Positions 35,646 through 49,700 of a stretch of 64,000 nt of DNA are shown in pieces. The notes beneath the pieces were generated by a model, which was given only the letters and a program-made list of their open reading frames with translations, searched no databases and was not told the origin of the DNA. A program made the translations under genes and the position numbers. Position 1 is the first letter of the stretch, and each line of letters starts with the position of its first letter. This stretch comes from Acanthococcus lagerstroemiae (lineage: Eukaryota > Arthropoda > Insecta > Hemiptera > Eriococcidae): contig CM063110.1 of assembly GCA_031841125.1 (NCBI GenBank), positions 379,134 through 443,133 of the forward strand, written 5' to 3'.

Positions 35646-38600
35646 CTGTCCTATATTATAATAAAAGTGAGATAATTTTGATAATACGAGTATAAGCTAA
35701 AGGCCTTGCACAGCAAAAGATAATTTTCATCACATTTACTGTATCCTGTTTGCAAACGTAGTACAACTTATTCTGCTCCATACTTACGACGTTTATTTTC
35801 CCCATCAGCAGCTCTCTCAGTTGGGAACTGAATTCTTGTAGTGATGTGACTGGCTGCACCTGAATGAAATAAATCAATGTAGATCCACATGTGAAGGCAC
35901 ATACTTATACGATACAAAATTTTTGTCAACATTTTTTGGCAAAAATGTAACATATAAATGTTGTGCAGTGTTTGCCTATGCCATCTGGCTGCGCATAGCA
36001 ACTCTGCGTACCATCTTCATTCTCACAACCAGACAAGGTTACCCATTATTTTATTTTATTATTTTATTATAGCCATACACCACAACTTATATATATGATG
36101 ACTACTTGTTGGCTACAAGTCCGTAATGAACGATGACATATGCGTGTTTTCTGCCCAGTATTGATGATGAGGATTTCACAGAATCTGCGACAGACCAACG
36201 ACGGCTCTTAGCCTTGAAACCCTTCTGTGAAAATGTAGAACTTGACAGCTCGCTACAATGAAGCCATCCCTTCCAAGAAGTAGTATTTCCTCATTGTCCC
36301 AACCGACGCGACCCACACCAGCTTCTCACATCTCAGATCACATGACATCACCATCACGCCCGACATTGCGGAATACTGCGGTCCCAACTCACCTTGAAAA
36401 ACTTGGTCAATATAAACTCGCTCTCCTAACAGCCCAAGTGATTCGGCATAACTTCTGGCTCATAAGCATGATCATTACACAGAGCCGATGGGTTGTGGGA
36501 CTTAGCAAATCTTAGTGTTAGAAGATCCTGTCCTGTGGTACACTGATGGCCTGGTGGTCTATTCGGACGTTGTAGAACTTTCCAGTAAATAATGTTGTGA
36601 CAGGTGGAGCTCTGACTCCACAATTTCTTGAAACCAAAATTAGTTCTTCGCAAAACTATGTTGCGATCTCTTTGAAGCGCTCAGAAAGAAAGAATTAATC
36701 ACTCATTTATCGACATTCGAACTCGTTTCCGTTGTGTCGCAATATGACCATTGATACTCATAGATAATGTACGCTGCTATGTATATATAATATCATTTTT
36801 CTTATTTAATAACTTACTGAATTCCAAATACCGATGTACGGACACATTATACTACTTGTATTCGATATCATCGCTTCTTTCATTTATGTTTGGATCAGTT
36901 GACTATTGACAGTTTTTTTATATATATTTAGTAGCTGCTGGTGGGCGAGTTATCGCTTTTCGCAGGCAGTGAAAGATATTTTGCACACAGGCTTAATTCA
37001 GTTACTGGCGGGCGAGTTATCGCTTTTCGCCGGGACTGAATTCGTCGAGAGCCTCGCAGGGGGAGCGGTGAAAGATCCACCACCCCTTGTGGATAAGAGA
37101 CTAAAATTGGACTTTATAATTTCTGCTTCTGTAATAATGATCGCCTTTATGGCTTAAATACGATTTAGAGTAGTGGTAGGATGGACTGCCGTGGTTTTGA
37201 CCCCGGTGGTACCGGACAGGGAGATGGGCTTACTTCTATTTAGCAAATTTAAAGATGATCTGGCTAATTAATGTGTGGAGTTATGGAGTAGTATGAGTTC
37301 TTTGTCATATGGAGTAATCTACCTGTCATAGAAGATGACTGCTTATTTTCAGATTTCATTAGTTGACTATTCTGCATCGTTCCTACTGTTTTGAGGAGAT
37401 GTACCCCCTTTCAATTGTCTATGCTCTGAGTCCGACTAGCTATGTGCTATGTTTACTCACTATGATGATACCTGTTCATAGGAATATCACCTGACTCACC
37501 AAAGTTGCGGTGGAGCAGGTCGAAGTAGGGTTATTAACAGTTTTATTCCCAACTCTCAATCATACCTTTTTCCTTATTTACCCCTTCCCCCCGGGAATTC
37601 TGTCCGAGAGTGTTGGCAATGAGCTTGTACTCTGCCCCCTCGGTGGTCCACGTAATCCTGCTGATAAATACCACGATTCGTGTAGACTTGATCCTGATGT
37701 CGAATTTTCCATCACGATCCAGAGCTGTTATTAACTCCGAAAAGCCACTAGTGTTACTCCACAATACTAGAAGTGTTTCTTGTTATATACCTATGAACTA
37801 ATATCTGAATAGAAGACCGTGTGGTAGATTGTCCTTCTAGGGCATCTACACCACGTTAAACAAAAACATTTTTTTTTTTTTAGTGAACGTGTTCAAACCC
37901 CTTCGGCTGCTGGCCCTAGGATCCGGGCACACGTCTCATTAAAAAAATGGCGCCCAACGTGGGGCACGACTGATCTGATCTGGTTGATTGTTTCCTCCTA
38001 TCAGTACTCAGTAACGTCCTGTAGAATAGTCCTTGATTTTATTTATCTCACAGAAATGCTGTGTAGGTACATGAAATGAAGTCTTAGTAGTTGACATTGA
38101 ACATTTATTTTTGGTCCCCTGTTATCCTACACGTTTTCCTGAAAATTCTTTTCACTTACTCCTTTTAGAATATACCTCTGTGTATTTCCCTCGGGGTACT
38201 ACTACTCAACTCTTCCTATACCTCGTAAGTTAGCAAATGATTTCTGAAATAACATTTGGTGCAATTATTAGAAAAGTTCTCCTGCAAGGCAGTTGAGAAA
38301 AATATGATGTAATTCTTTGGACACAAAACCTCTATTGAACAGGTAGTGTTCCTCTATCCTTACGTGAATTTCTTCCTTTGAAGGTTATCTGATCTCTTAC
38401 TTATCTACTAGATCCTCTATATCTATTTCCTTCCTATTCTGGATCAGTTAATACTACCACTCAAGCTTCCGTATTGTCTAAATCCTCTTATGATTACTCG
38501 CATTGACTGGAATAAACGATTACTGTGTAACTCAATACTTAATTAAAAGGTTCGGAAAATTTCTAAATAGGTAGCTTATTTTCTTTCTGGTATTGCGTGG

Positions 38601-41600
38601 ATTGAGATCGCGGCTCTCCATTCTATCACTGCTTTTTTTTATGATTTATCAAGTTTTCTCTATTTCTCTTATATTTTTTTGCAGCTTTAAAGTAAAGTAC
38701 TTCGTACTATTTCATTACAGTCGACTTTGCACAGGTAGTCTAAGCTTATCGAACGTTTTCTTTTAGTACTTGTCTTGGCTAGTCTAAGGTTAAATTTAAA
38801 CCTACTGTATCTACTTATGAATCAAAAGGAGATCAATATCGCGAAGAAGAAAAAGAAGACCTCAGCAGCTCGCATCCGAGATCAGAAGAAAGTCACTTTC
38901 GTAACTCCTTCCAACAGAACCTCTGGTATTTGTACTAGATCTAAAGCAAAACGGTTAGACATAGTGGATACCCCGACACCTCATCTAACGCCTACAGTTT
39001 TTCCCCAAACTTCCTTTTCTACCCCATTGTCTCGATACGAAAACAGTTTTAGTTCTGCCTCTCCCGAAGCTCCGAAGAACAGAAAGCTCACAAGTATCCC
39101 AAACGAATTAAAAGGGATAGCCAATTTGGATAAGAATTTTGATCAATCCTTCAACTTGATAGACTTGCAACATTCTCTACAAAAAATGGGTGAGACAACA
39201 GATCCTGTAGAAGGCGCAACCAATCAAACAATTCCACCTGGAAATGCTGTCCAGACAACCGCACAGATACATACAGATCCATCTTCCCAGAATCACAACC
39301 AATTAGAAGATATAAATAGGATCCAAGTCATACACGAGGATGACGATGGGAATAGTTCAGATGGCTCCTGCTCCAGCCAACAATCAACAGAATCAAAGGG
39401 GACAGAATCTCATCGAGGGATGACTAGGAAAGAACTAGCCATGCTGATTAAAGAGAACTCGGCTACACTATTGGATACACTAGGAGCTCGTCTGTTCATA
39501 ATTGAGGACACCCTTGTCAAAGCCGACAGAAGAAGCGAAGAAAATTACCATCGAGTAGATCAACGAATGGTCACTATGGAAAAACGCATGTTTGACTTTG
39601 AACAAAACCTGGTTTCAACACAAGGAGAATTCAGTAAACTCAAGGATATGGCACGAGATTCTACAGTATTCAAAGCAGAAGAAATACTGATATCTACAAC
39701 CCGGCAAGCTGAAAGGCCGCTTAACACTTTTGCACCTGCACTGCATCCGGTTAGGCAATCCACTGTTAACTTCGCCGATCAAATTACAGCACCAACGCCA
39801 GAAAGACGTACCTTTGCCGAATTGTCTTCCATAAACAGCAATCCACTTATGTCTAGTGATTTGAAGAAAATTACTCCGCAGAATTTCAAGGGCGAACATG
39901 ACTATAGGACTGTGGAACAGTTTATTAAGGAATTTAAATCCCGATATGCAGACAGTTATGAAAGCAGTCAAATATACATGCTAAAAAATTTGTTAGACCA
40001 TAAAGTAAAATACTTTATAGCAGGCATCGCTGAGAATGCTGGAATTGAAGAATACTTTGATGCCCTACGGACAGCCTTCTGGTCACCTAGAAGACAGATA
40101 GCAGAAGCTCATCGTTTCCTCGAATCTAGGTGCACAGGAAATACGAAGCCTATTGAATACTGTGCATATTGGTATGAAAGACTGAAGGATACGCCCTATT
40201 ACAGCAACAAAAGTTTACTTGTCCAACAACTACGCGCCAGACTTCCGTTCTACGCCCAAATTTCCTTGGACGACACACCGGTGAAAACGTATCGAGATCT
40301 CATGAGAGTAGTCCGTCAGTCAGAAACTACGGGTCCCGGGAAATCGCACTATGCACCGAAGAAATCGAACGACCAACCTATAACAGTGAACCTCATTGAC
40401 AGCCAATCTACTCACCAACATACTCCAAAAAATACCTCACAACGACAGCCGTATAGAGGAAGAAACATGGAAACTCCAGCGGTTTCGCCGACTGAACAGA
40501 CAAACCAATCCAGGAATCCACCGAGGAATAAGAACAGAAGGTACTGGCCAGGAAATAGAAAACAGTCGACAACATCCGTCCCCCAACAACAACAACCATC
40601 TCAGAGCCAGCCATTGCATCAGGGAAACGAGACGGTATCCCCATAGAGTGTGGTCCTATGAGGGATACAGAATTAGTCAGACCACCACAGCAGTCTCAAG
40701 GAGAAGGGTTTGTGATCCTACAAAGAAGAAAACCTCTAGAAGAAATACCAAACCTCCATATCTATGGTTATGAGCTTATTTGCCCAGTGGGAAAATTCAA
40801 AGCCGCGCCACCAAAGCAAATAGTAGCAACTGCCACTAAAGTGGATGCTCCTCTTCGCTCATAATAGGGCAGCGTGGCGAATGCTACGTAGCAATCGCTA
40901 CTTATTTGCCTATAGTCGCAGAAAGGTGCAGCTGCTACCAAAGCATCCGCTATCACTTGCTTATATGCGCAAACAGTAGCCTATGCCCCTAAGGGCATTC
41001 GCTACTACCTGCTCCCAGATCGGCCCACGCGCTTATCCAGAAGTTACTGCTTACTGTGCAAAAATGACAAATATTCTGCTGTAACTAAAAATAGCCTGTG
41101 TATATCAGATTGAATGAAACAGTTCGCGCGTTTATCCGTCGTTATATTGACAGCCGATCGAGTTCTTAATGTACCTACACGTGTTGTGCTAGTGTTCAAT
41201 TATTATTTTACACGTTCAGAGTTACATACTCGTATATTTTTTTCCTATTTTCATATTGCAACTGCCTGCCGGGACTACAGTTATTAAAAGTAAGTTGAAG
41301 CTAATTTATTAATGCCATTTATAATTATTTCCGGTCGTCTACAAAATTTTAACAGTACCTGCGAACTCAAACTGATTGGAAAGCAGTGGACGAATAAATC
41401 GTGTCCCCTTATCTGTTTACCAAATCTTACTGGATATGAATAAATGAAGTTGGAGCATGAGAAGGATGAAGGGAACTTGTGACTTTGGAGGCAGTAAGTT
41501 GCAGAGGGCTAAACGAAGAAATGGAGATGATGAGGGAGTGGTGCGCAGCAATTCCAAGGAAGATGAAGGAGATGAGGAACAGGGATCTACTGATAGGGGC

Positions 41601-43734
41601 AACTTCCCCCCTCCCCCCGTAGGAATTTTCTACTCTCAGCAGTTGGGAAGATTTATCATTTTAGGTAGACAAAGTTGAAAAAAGTTACGGAAATATCCAA
41701 CAAGCTTTGATACTTCAGAATTTTGAGTTGAGAAGTTGGAAAAATACAATAAGTCAAAAGGGTTTTTTTTTTTGCTTTGACAGTTCGGAATTTTTTGAGT
41801 TCAGTCATTAGGGACTTCTACAACTCTCCCCCCCCCCAGGGGAAACTCTTGTGTACGTCCCTGATCAAGAAAAGTAGAAGGAGCCTCCCAAGCCACCGCG
41901 GTCCTTGTCTTTCACTTTCAGTCCTTTGGTGTAGCCAGAAAGGGAAGGTTGATTGGGAAATGGAGATATAATGGAAGCAGAATTGGATTGCTTCAAACTT
42001 GACCGCTTTGCGACTTCACTAAGTCATCAGGATTTTTTCGGACAAAACAGGTAACGTTAATGACATCATCAGTCATTTTTCGACCGTCAGGTCAGATATG
42101 TCGAATGATTCACTCTATCCCCTCATCTTTCATCTTTAGCCACTGCCTCGTTTTCTCAGAGTCCCTTCTTGCTACTTGGGGTCAAGGCGATCCTCTCATC
42201 TCTTCCACTATGCCTGTCTTGCCTCTCCCTTATCTTACCTTCCATCCTCGGTCACCGCTTACGAATGTACTTTTCAACTGAGAGTTATAGTCAAATATTT
42301 GTACCGCAAAAGCTTAGTTTTGCAGTCACAATAATTTCTGTTGCCCCAGGTCGTTCTATCCCCGCCCGATAGTTTTTGAACCGCCAGTCCGATTTTGCAG
42401 ACACCCCCCTTCTCCCAATCCTGGCTACGCCACTGTTCTCGGCCTATGAACTACTAACGATAGTATGTTCTTTGAAAACTCAGTGATGTTCTTTACATAC
42501 TATGTATGTACAGGGAATCAAGCTGCAACAAGAACCTTTGTACATTTTTCTTTAGTTGGGTAAATCAGTTACCTAAATGAAGTGTTCTGGGTTGTGTAAT
42601 TGACTCTATTCATCGGCTGTTGTTGTAACAACTGGTTTAAGCCTTTGATTTAATATTGCGTGATTTATTTGTTGATTTTTCTGGCACGTCCACTAGATAT
42701 CTACTTTCTAAACTCTTTGCTACATTACAGTGTCATACAATGTTAATCAAGTGGCCCACAGTATGTGCTTCTTCCCCCTTTGTCTTTCATAAATATCACT
42801 TCACCCATATGCACACTTTCTTCTTTCTCTCCAAAATTATGAAAGGGCTAAGGATAAATGTAACGCTGCCTGAGTGATTTCAATCTCCTTCAGTTTCTTT
42901 CCTCGCCCCTCGCCAAATCCACATGCTGCACTTCCTCAAATTGCAACTCCTCGTTTACACACGTGCTCCTCTGTTCTCCAACAATCTCTTCAACCTTTTC
43001 TCCATTTACCTTCTCGTTCTTCAACAAGGAAGGACATGAAAAAGTGAAGTGGTGTTCTTGGAGGGGGGGGGGGGGTGACAAAGAGGAAAGAGCAAGGCGA
43101 AGATAGAGCGTGGTGAAAGTAGGAGGTGGAGGTGCACTAAAAGAGAAGGGTAAAAATTTGGAATTAGCGGCACAAATTGTATAAAATAGGTAATAATTTT
43201 TCAGTCCACTCTCCACTTGGGGTTCCGAACTCTTTCATGGAGGGTGAGTTATTGAAGGCTACTCTTTTTGGAACTAAGAGGGAAGAGGATAGAACAAAAT
43301 CTAGAATTTGTGATACGAAATAGTATAATTAGGTACACAATTTCTGCACTGATCCGCTTGTCAAATATCAAGGGGGAAGGTGACTGCCCCTGCCTAAAAC
43401 TTGGGGAGGGCATGGTTTAAAATTTGGGATAAGCGGTAGAAATTGGTACAGCATAATATGTAGAAAATTGTGAAGCTACTTTGAGTGCCGAACTTCTTTA
43501 CAGTGACCTGAGGCTAAAGGGAGATGAAACCTTTTATGTCTGGAGGAAACCAGATATGGAATTTCAAGTCATGATCCTACTCCTGGTCACGATGTTGCAT
43601 CCCTTTTCTTCTATTAATCCATTCTTCATTTATGTGGGATTTTCAGGTTCATGTCACCAGCCCCCTCATTATGGAAATGGGAAAGAAAAATATAATATCA
43701 ATAATTTGTTCTTAATTTGTTCTAATTTCTTCTC

Positions 43735-43766
<32 letters not shown>

Positions 43767-46700
43767 TAGCAACTCAGTTCGAGGGACTGGTGACATGCTA
43801 GCCCCTGACATTCAATTTCGGGGTTGTAACAAGTCTCAAATATTTGTTCTTAATTTGTTCTAATTTTTTCCGCAGTTTTCAGAATTTGTTTCGCCATCCT
43901 CCCCTTTTTACAGACACCAAAAAGAGGAGCAGGATCAACTAATAGCTATAATCCATTTACCCACCCGAGTCCATCACCACTATGCATTTGCCGACTAGTT
44001 GAATTCAGGGGCGGAGGAAATGACCCTTAACTCTTTAGTTTCCGTATAATACGATTTGCTGCACACTGAAATTTGTTCTATATACGTTCTAGTTTGTTCA
44101 TTCAACCCCACACCTCAAACTATCAAAACCATACACTTATGGGGGGGGGGGGGGTAAGGGACACTTATGTATGAATTTTCCGCATAAATACGATTTGCTA
44201 CTGACTGCAATTTGTTCTCTATTTATTCTAATTTGTTCTCTCATCGACACACTAAAATACGTCGCCACAAAGTATTGGCGGACAATATGAACTACTGTAG
44301 TGGGGGTAAGTGGCCCTTTTGTGCGAATTTTCCATATAATTGCGATTTTTCGCCCACTACAATTTTCTCTCTATTTGTTCTAATTTATTCTCTCATCTAC
44401 ACACTAAGATCTGTCGCCACAAGGCATTGACTGAACATATAAACTTATGTGGTGGGAGTAAGTGGCCCTTGTACGCGAATTTCCCACATAATTGCGATTT
44501 GGCCCCACTACAATTTGTCCTCTATTTGTTCTAATTTGTTCTCGAATCTACACACCACAATCCACCATCACTGTATATTTGAGGTCATTCGAAGTTCAAA
44601 GGTTGGGCGTAAGTAACCTGTAAGTCCTAAGTATCCACAAAAATTTAGGACTTAAGGGTCACTTAAGAACACCCTTTGAATTTTGGTTGACTTCAAATAC
44701 ACATTGATGATGGATTGTGGTGTGTAGATTCGAGAACAAATTTAAGCAAGTAGAGAACAAATTGTAGGGGCGACAAATCGCAATTATGGGGAATTCGCAC
44801 ATCAGGGCCACTCTCCACCACCACATAAGTTCATATTGTCGGCCAATGCTTTGTGGCGACGGATTTGAGTGTGTAGATGAAAGAACAAACTAGAATGAAT
44901 AGAGAACAAATTGCAGTTTATAGCAACTCGTATTTATGTGGAAAATTCTTACATAAGTGTCACTTACCCCCACTCCCTACTTTAGATAGTCGGCAAATGT
45001 ATGGTTTTGATAGTCTGAGGTGTGGGGTTGAGAGAACAAACTAGAACGTATATAGAACAAATTTCAGTGTGCAGCAAATCGTATTCATATGGAAACAGAA
45101 CATTTAAGGGTCACTTACCCCCGCCCCTGAGCTCGAATAGTCGGCAAATGCATAGTGGTAATGGACTCAGGTGTGTAGATGAGAGAAAAACTTTGAACGA
45201 ATGTAGAACAAATTTTAGTGTACAACAAGTAGTATGCATGTGGGATTATAGCTATTATTTGATCCTGCTCCTCTTTTTGGTGTCTGTAAATAGGGGAGAG
45301 TGGCGGAAAAATTCTGAAAACTGCGGAACAAATTAGAACAAACTAAGAACAATTGTTTGAGACTTGTTACAACCCCGAAATCGAATGTAGGGGCTAGAAT
45401 GTCACCAGCCCCTCAAACTGAGTTTCTAATTTTTGGGGGCTGGGGTAAGAACAAATTCTAAAAATGGCCGAACAAATTGGAACAAATTAAGAACAAATTA
45501 TTAACATTTTTTTCTCCTCCATTTCCACGATGGGGGTCCGGCGACCCCCTTTTTCTGACCACCCGTATAATCTCCTGTATGACCACGTCAATGTGTGACG
45601 GGTCAAGACTGCGCTGTTGTGCAGAGGCCTATAGTGTTTAGTGAATGTGCTTAATAGGTTATGGGGATGATTCTTCCAATGTAATGACAGTGGACGCTGA
45701 GGATGATGAGGAAAATGAAGAAGATGATAAAGAGGACATAACCTTTAACTCGTTTGAAAATTATAATGGTATGCTTAAACTGCATGGCGTAGCGTCGGGG
45801 GCATAGGGGGCACGTGCCCCCAATATTTTTCTATACACATCGGCTTTTTCTCTCTAAAGGAAATTTGGAGAAATTTAGAAAACAGTTTTAGATCTTCTGA
45901 AATTTCCTTCTCAGAGTCTTTTCTATTTGTGTGTATGAACAAAGGATACTTTCTTACTTACATTGTTTGTCTGCCTAGAACTGAAATCGTCGCCATATGT
46001 CGGTAATAAGGATTTGTATAAGGTCCATTGAATGCAACTTATCAAGGCGAATAAAGGACAAAAAATTTAGAACTGCCAACCCCGTTTCTAAAAAATATGT
46101 CCGATTAAAATTAATGTACCTATTTTTAACTGAAATTTATTTTTTAGCTGAAGGACCTGTGGATCAATTCGTATGTCTCGAAATTTGAACGCATACACAC
46201 TGATGGATAATTTTCAGCAGTCCAATTCAAGGTTCCTGAAATAATTAGATTTACACCATGTCGAATATCCTAACTTCAAATAGATCTTCCGTGGCAATTT
46301 TTAATTAAGGTTTTCTGTTTTGGTATATTTTAGTTCGAGACGAACAGTCTCCGCCATATTAACCTATTAACTGAGCTCATTTACTAAGTACCGAATGCTG
46401 ATACCTTTTCGTTATTAAATACTATTATCATATGCCGCTATACGGACCCATTATTCTACAATTCAAGTATATTCAAGAACTTGTATCATTAGGTCCATTG
46501 TAGTTTTGGTCCGAATTAATTTCACTTTAATACATATCCAACAAAATTTCTAGAGAATAATAAAAATAGTTATTCGTTATAATGCTATTGAAATATCCAT
46601 CATCAACATTTTGTTATTTTGTAAGATCATAGAATCTTTTATGCTGTTGTGTAGTGTAACATAATAGGTAATTACTTTTTTCATCATTAATTTTTTTATG

Positions 46701-49700
46701 GTCATTGTTATACCATGAAAATATGTTTGTTAGCAATTTTTTATGTAATAAACACTTCTTGTTATACTACAAATTTGTGTATGCCTTTATTTATTTGTAC
46801 CCTACATAATTACGAGAGTTTTGATCATCTCTACTTAGGGGCGGAAATAGAGAAAAAACTTCGAGGGGCTGAAGCCCTAGTGCCTAAAATAACTTTATTA
46901 CAAATCCAGAAATCATACCTCCCCCCCCCCCAAAAAAAAAAGAAAAAAGAAAAACCGAAAAATAGAGACTACATTGGAATTGGAATTAGGTTCCCATTTT
47001 TACTGTATTAAGAATGATTTTAAAAAAATTTAGGGGCTAATTTTGAACCCGGGAGGCTTAGCCTCCCTTAGCCACCCTCTATTTCCGGCCCTGCTCTACT
47101 AAAACATTCTGAGAAGCATATGGTAGCGCACGCTACGATGCATAATCATAGGAGTATTATGGTGGCGCCATTGAGAGCGCTACATGGCGCGTTGTTGTAG
47201 TAACATAATTAGAATGGAGGCGCAACGAAGCAGTTGCTACGTTGCGCACTTATAAGTAGAAAGTAGCCAACGCCACTGATAGCGAATGGCAGCGGATATT
47301 ACGTTGTGCTCTTAAGCATAGGCTACCGTGGCGCATGGTGGCAAAAAGGCCGAGTTAGTCCCACTGCTACTACTTCTGCCACGTAGTGGCCGAAGTAGTA
47401 GCAGCTTTTTAAAAACTAGTGGCAGTTTTCCCACTGGGTGGTGATTACCTGTTACTCCAAATGGCGGATGAAGCCTGCGACGGTAGCAACTTGCGTTCAG
47501 GAGAACATGAGATGATAAAAAGCCCATTCTGCTCCGAGACCATGAGTCTAGCACGGATCGCCAACCTACTTTTACAAAAGAACTTGGATGAAGTGGGAGA
47601 AAACATTCTATTCTTTGCTGGCTACAGAGAACTATTCCTGGACAAAGAACCCGTAGAAAATATTAAAGCGAAGTTGGAGAGAATATTTAAAACTGACTCT
47701 TGACAATGAAAAGGTCAAGTCAATGCTTATCCTGAATATTCCACCCTGTCTGGATTCAGATGAAACTACCATGTGGAAAAACTTGCAGGAAATTAATCAG
47801 TTTATAAGCGCTGCAATTAAGCCACGGAACAGAAGCCAGAAAAGCATACTTATAGACGTACTACCTATCACTGCAGATTTTCAGAATAAAGATAACCCCT
47901 CTGATCGGAGCTATAAGGCCCGTTTAACTTATCTTAACAACGATGGGTCACCAAGGTATCAAGTAAAGAGAAATATCTACCAGTGTCTCACACATGATGC
48001 TCGACCAGAAACCATGAGCTGGACACATGATGGATACCAGTCGGTCCTACGAAGAATCAAGAAGCGACTTGAAGAACGATCCGATCCAGCATTCCTGAAT
48101 TCTGCACAAGAAGAAGACAGAAGCAATCCTCACCCTTACACTTCGACTCATGATGTTTCCACTGCACCAGAAGAAAACAGCCATCCAGCTGTGTATAATG
48201 CCGCGGAATTGGCAGAATTATTTGATAAAGACGAACATACTGCTGAATTACACCAGGAAGAGATAGACCACTCCATAACCTCTATATTCGACGAAGAAGA
48301 AAATCTTAATGATAACGAAAGCACCCCTACACTCTCTCAGCGTCCCTACATAGAAATTACTATCTGTGGGGACTATAGCATACCAGCCCTACTGGACACA
48401 GGGGCAGATACTAGTTTCGTTAATGAAGCTGATGCTAAAGGACTATTAACGAAATACCCTAAACTAGTAGCCGCGGTACCTACTAACCGAGAATGCGCCA
48501 CAGCTATAAAAGCTAAGCGATTCAAATCGAAGGCTATGTACCTCATTCCCATAAGCTTGCATACTTCGACGGGTATAAAAGACTTTACGGTCGAGTTCCT
48601 GTCAGCCCCAGAGATGCAAACACGATGGATCCTGGGAGCCGACTTCATGAAAAAGTTTAGGCTTGACATCTTGTACTCGGAAGACAAAATACAGTTCAAA
48701 AACCAGAATCTAGAACCCACTTTCAGCCTACCATTGATGAAGAAAGAGACTCGGCTAGCCGCCCTACAGACTGTAAGTGGATATGAAGCTGTCTATGAGA
48801 AGATCAATCGGGCCATAGCTTCATCAGAAACCAAGCTCTCTATAGACCTGCGAGAACGATTAAAGGAACTACTAAAAAGGTATCCTAAAGCATTTAGAGA
48901 CGGAATTGGAAGATGTAATAGTTATGAACACGAGTTCATCATAAAACCTGATCATAAAATCTTCAGAAAAAGATATCCGATCCCACAGCATTATGAGCCT
49001 GCAGTGAAGAAAGTAGTTGACGACTGGTTAGAAAATGGGATCATCGAAGTATCTGACTCCAGATATCAAAACCCCCTGGTAGTAGTTCCAAAAGCTACGG
49101 GTGGACTTCGAGTCTGTGGCGACTATCGGTCTCTGAACCAAGTAATTGAAGCAAGAGGAGACCAGGTGCCGCATGTCGAAGAAATTAGAGGACGACTGCA
49201 AGGTTCCAGAATATTTAGCACTCTGGATTTCTCAAACTCTTTTCTGCAAGTAAGCCTAAAAAATTCGGCTTCCAGAAAGCTAACAGCTTTCGCTTTCCAA
49301 GGACACATGTACCATTTCTGTCGCCTACCATTTGGGAGCTCCGACTCTATGCAAGGATTTATTAGAGCCCTGGACTCCGTACTAGTAGGACTAGAAGAGT
49401 TCACCATACGCTACGTAGATGATATTCTCATCCACTCACCAGACGAGACTATGCACCTAGAGCACCTGAATCTTGTACTCCAGAGGATACAAGACTCAGG
49501 CATGACACTTAATGTCTTAAAGTGTAGATGGTTCCAGACGAATATCCGATTCCTGGGATTCATCATCGACGAGAAAGGAACCAGACCAGACCCAGAAAAG
49601 GTTTCCTCCATCTTGAACTATCCCAAACCTACCAATGTTCGGGAACTACAATCATTTCTTGGAGCTATCGGATTCTACAGGTTGCATATTCCAAACCTTG

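Larger units (their letters stand above)
40783..47438. mobile_element. 6.66-kb DNA-transposon-like insertion within the Ty3 element
   Basis: The left end CCCAGTGGGAAAATT and the right end, read on the other strand, CCCAGTGGGAAAACT form a short inverted repeat. Both terminal ~250 bases are crowded with GTAGC/GCTAC and GGCG motifs, as in DNA transposons with subterminal binding sites. The outermost nine bases, CCCAGTGGG and CCCACTGGG, might instead be an imperfect 9-bp target duplication. Either reading leaves the host frame intact on removal. No transposase was recognised. The interior holds a foldback element, a hAT-type MITE and two acidic exon-like pieces. Superfamily unknown. Confidence 0.65.

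Noticed and set aside
36906..37157. 83-codon frame in the Ty3 LTR as a gene
   Set aside because: It is present in both LTRs (again at 53343-53594), begins with a non-ATG codon and covers the internal direct repeat. LTR promoter sequence is the simpler explanation.
48373..49611. Minus-strand frames within pol
   Set aside because: They are shadows of the intact pol frame and start mostly at non-ATG codons.
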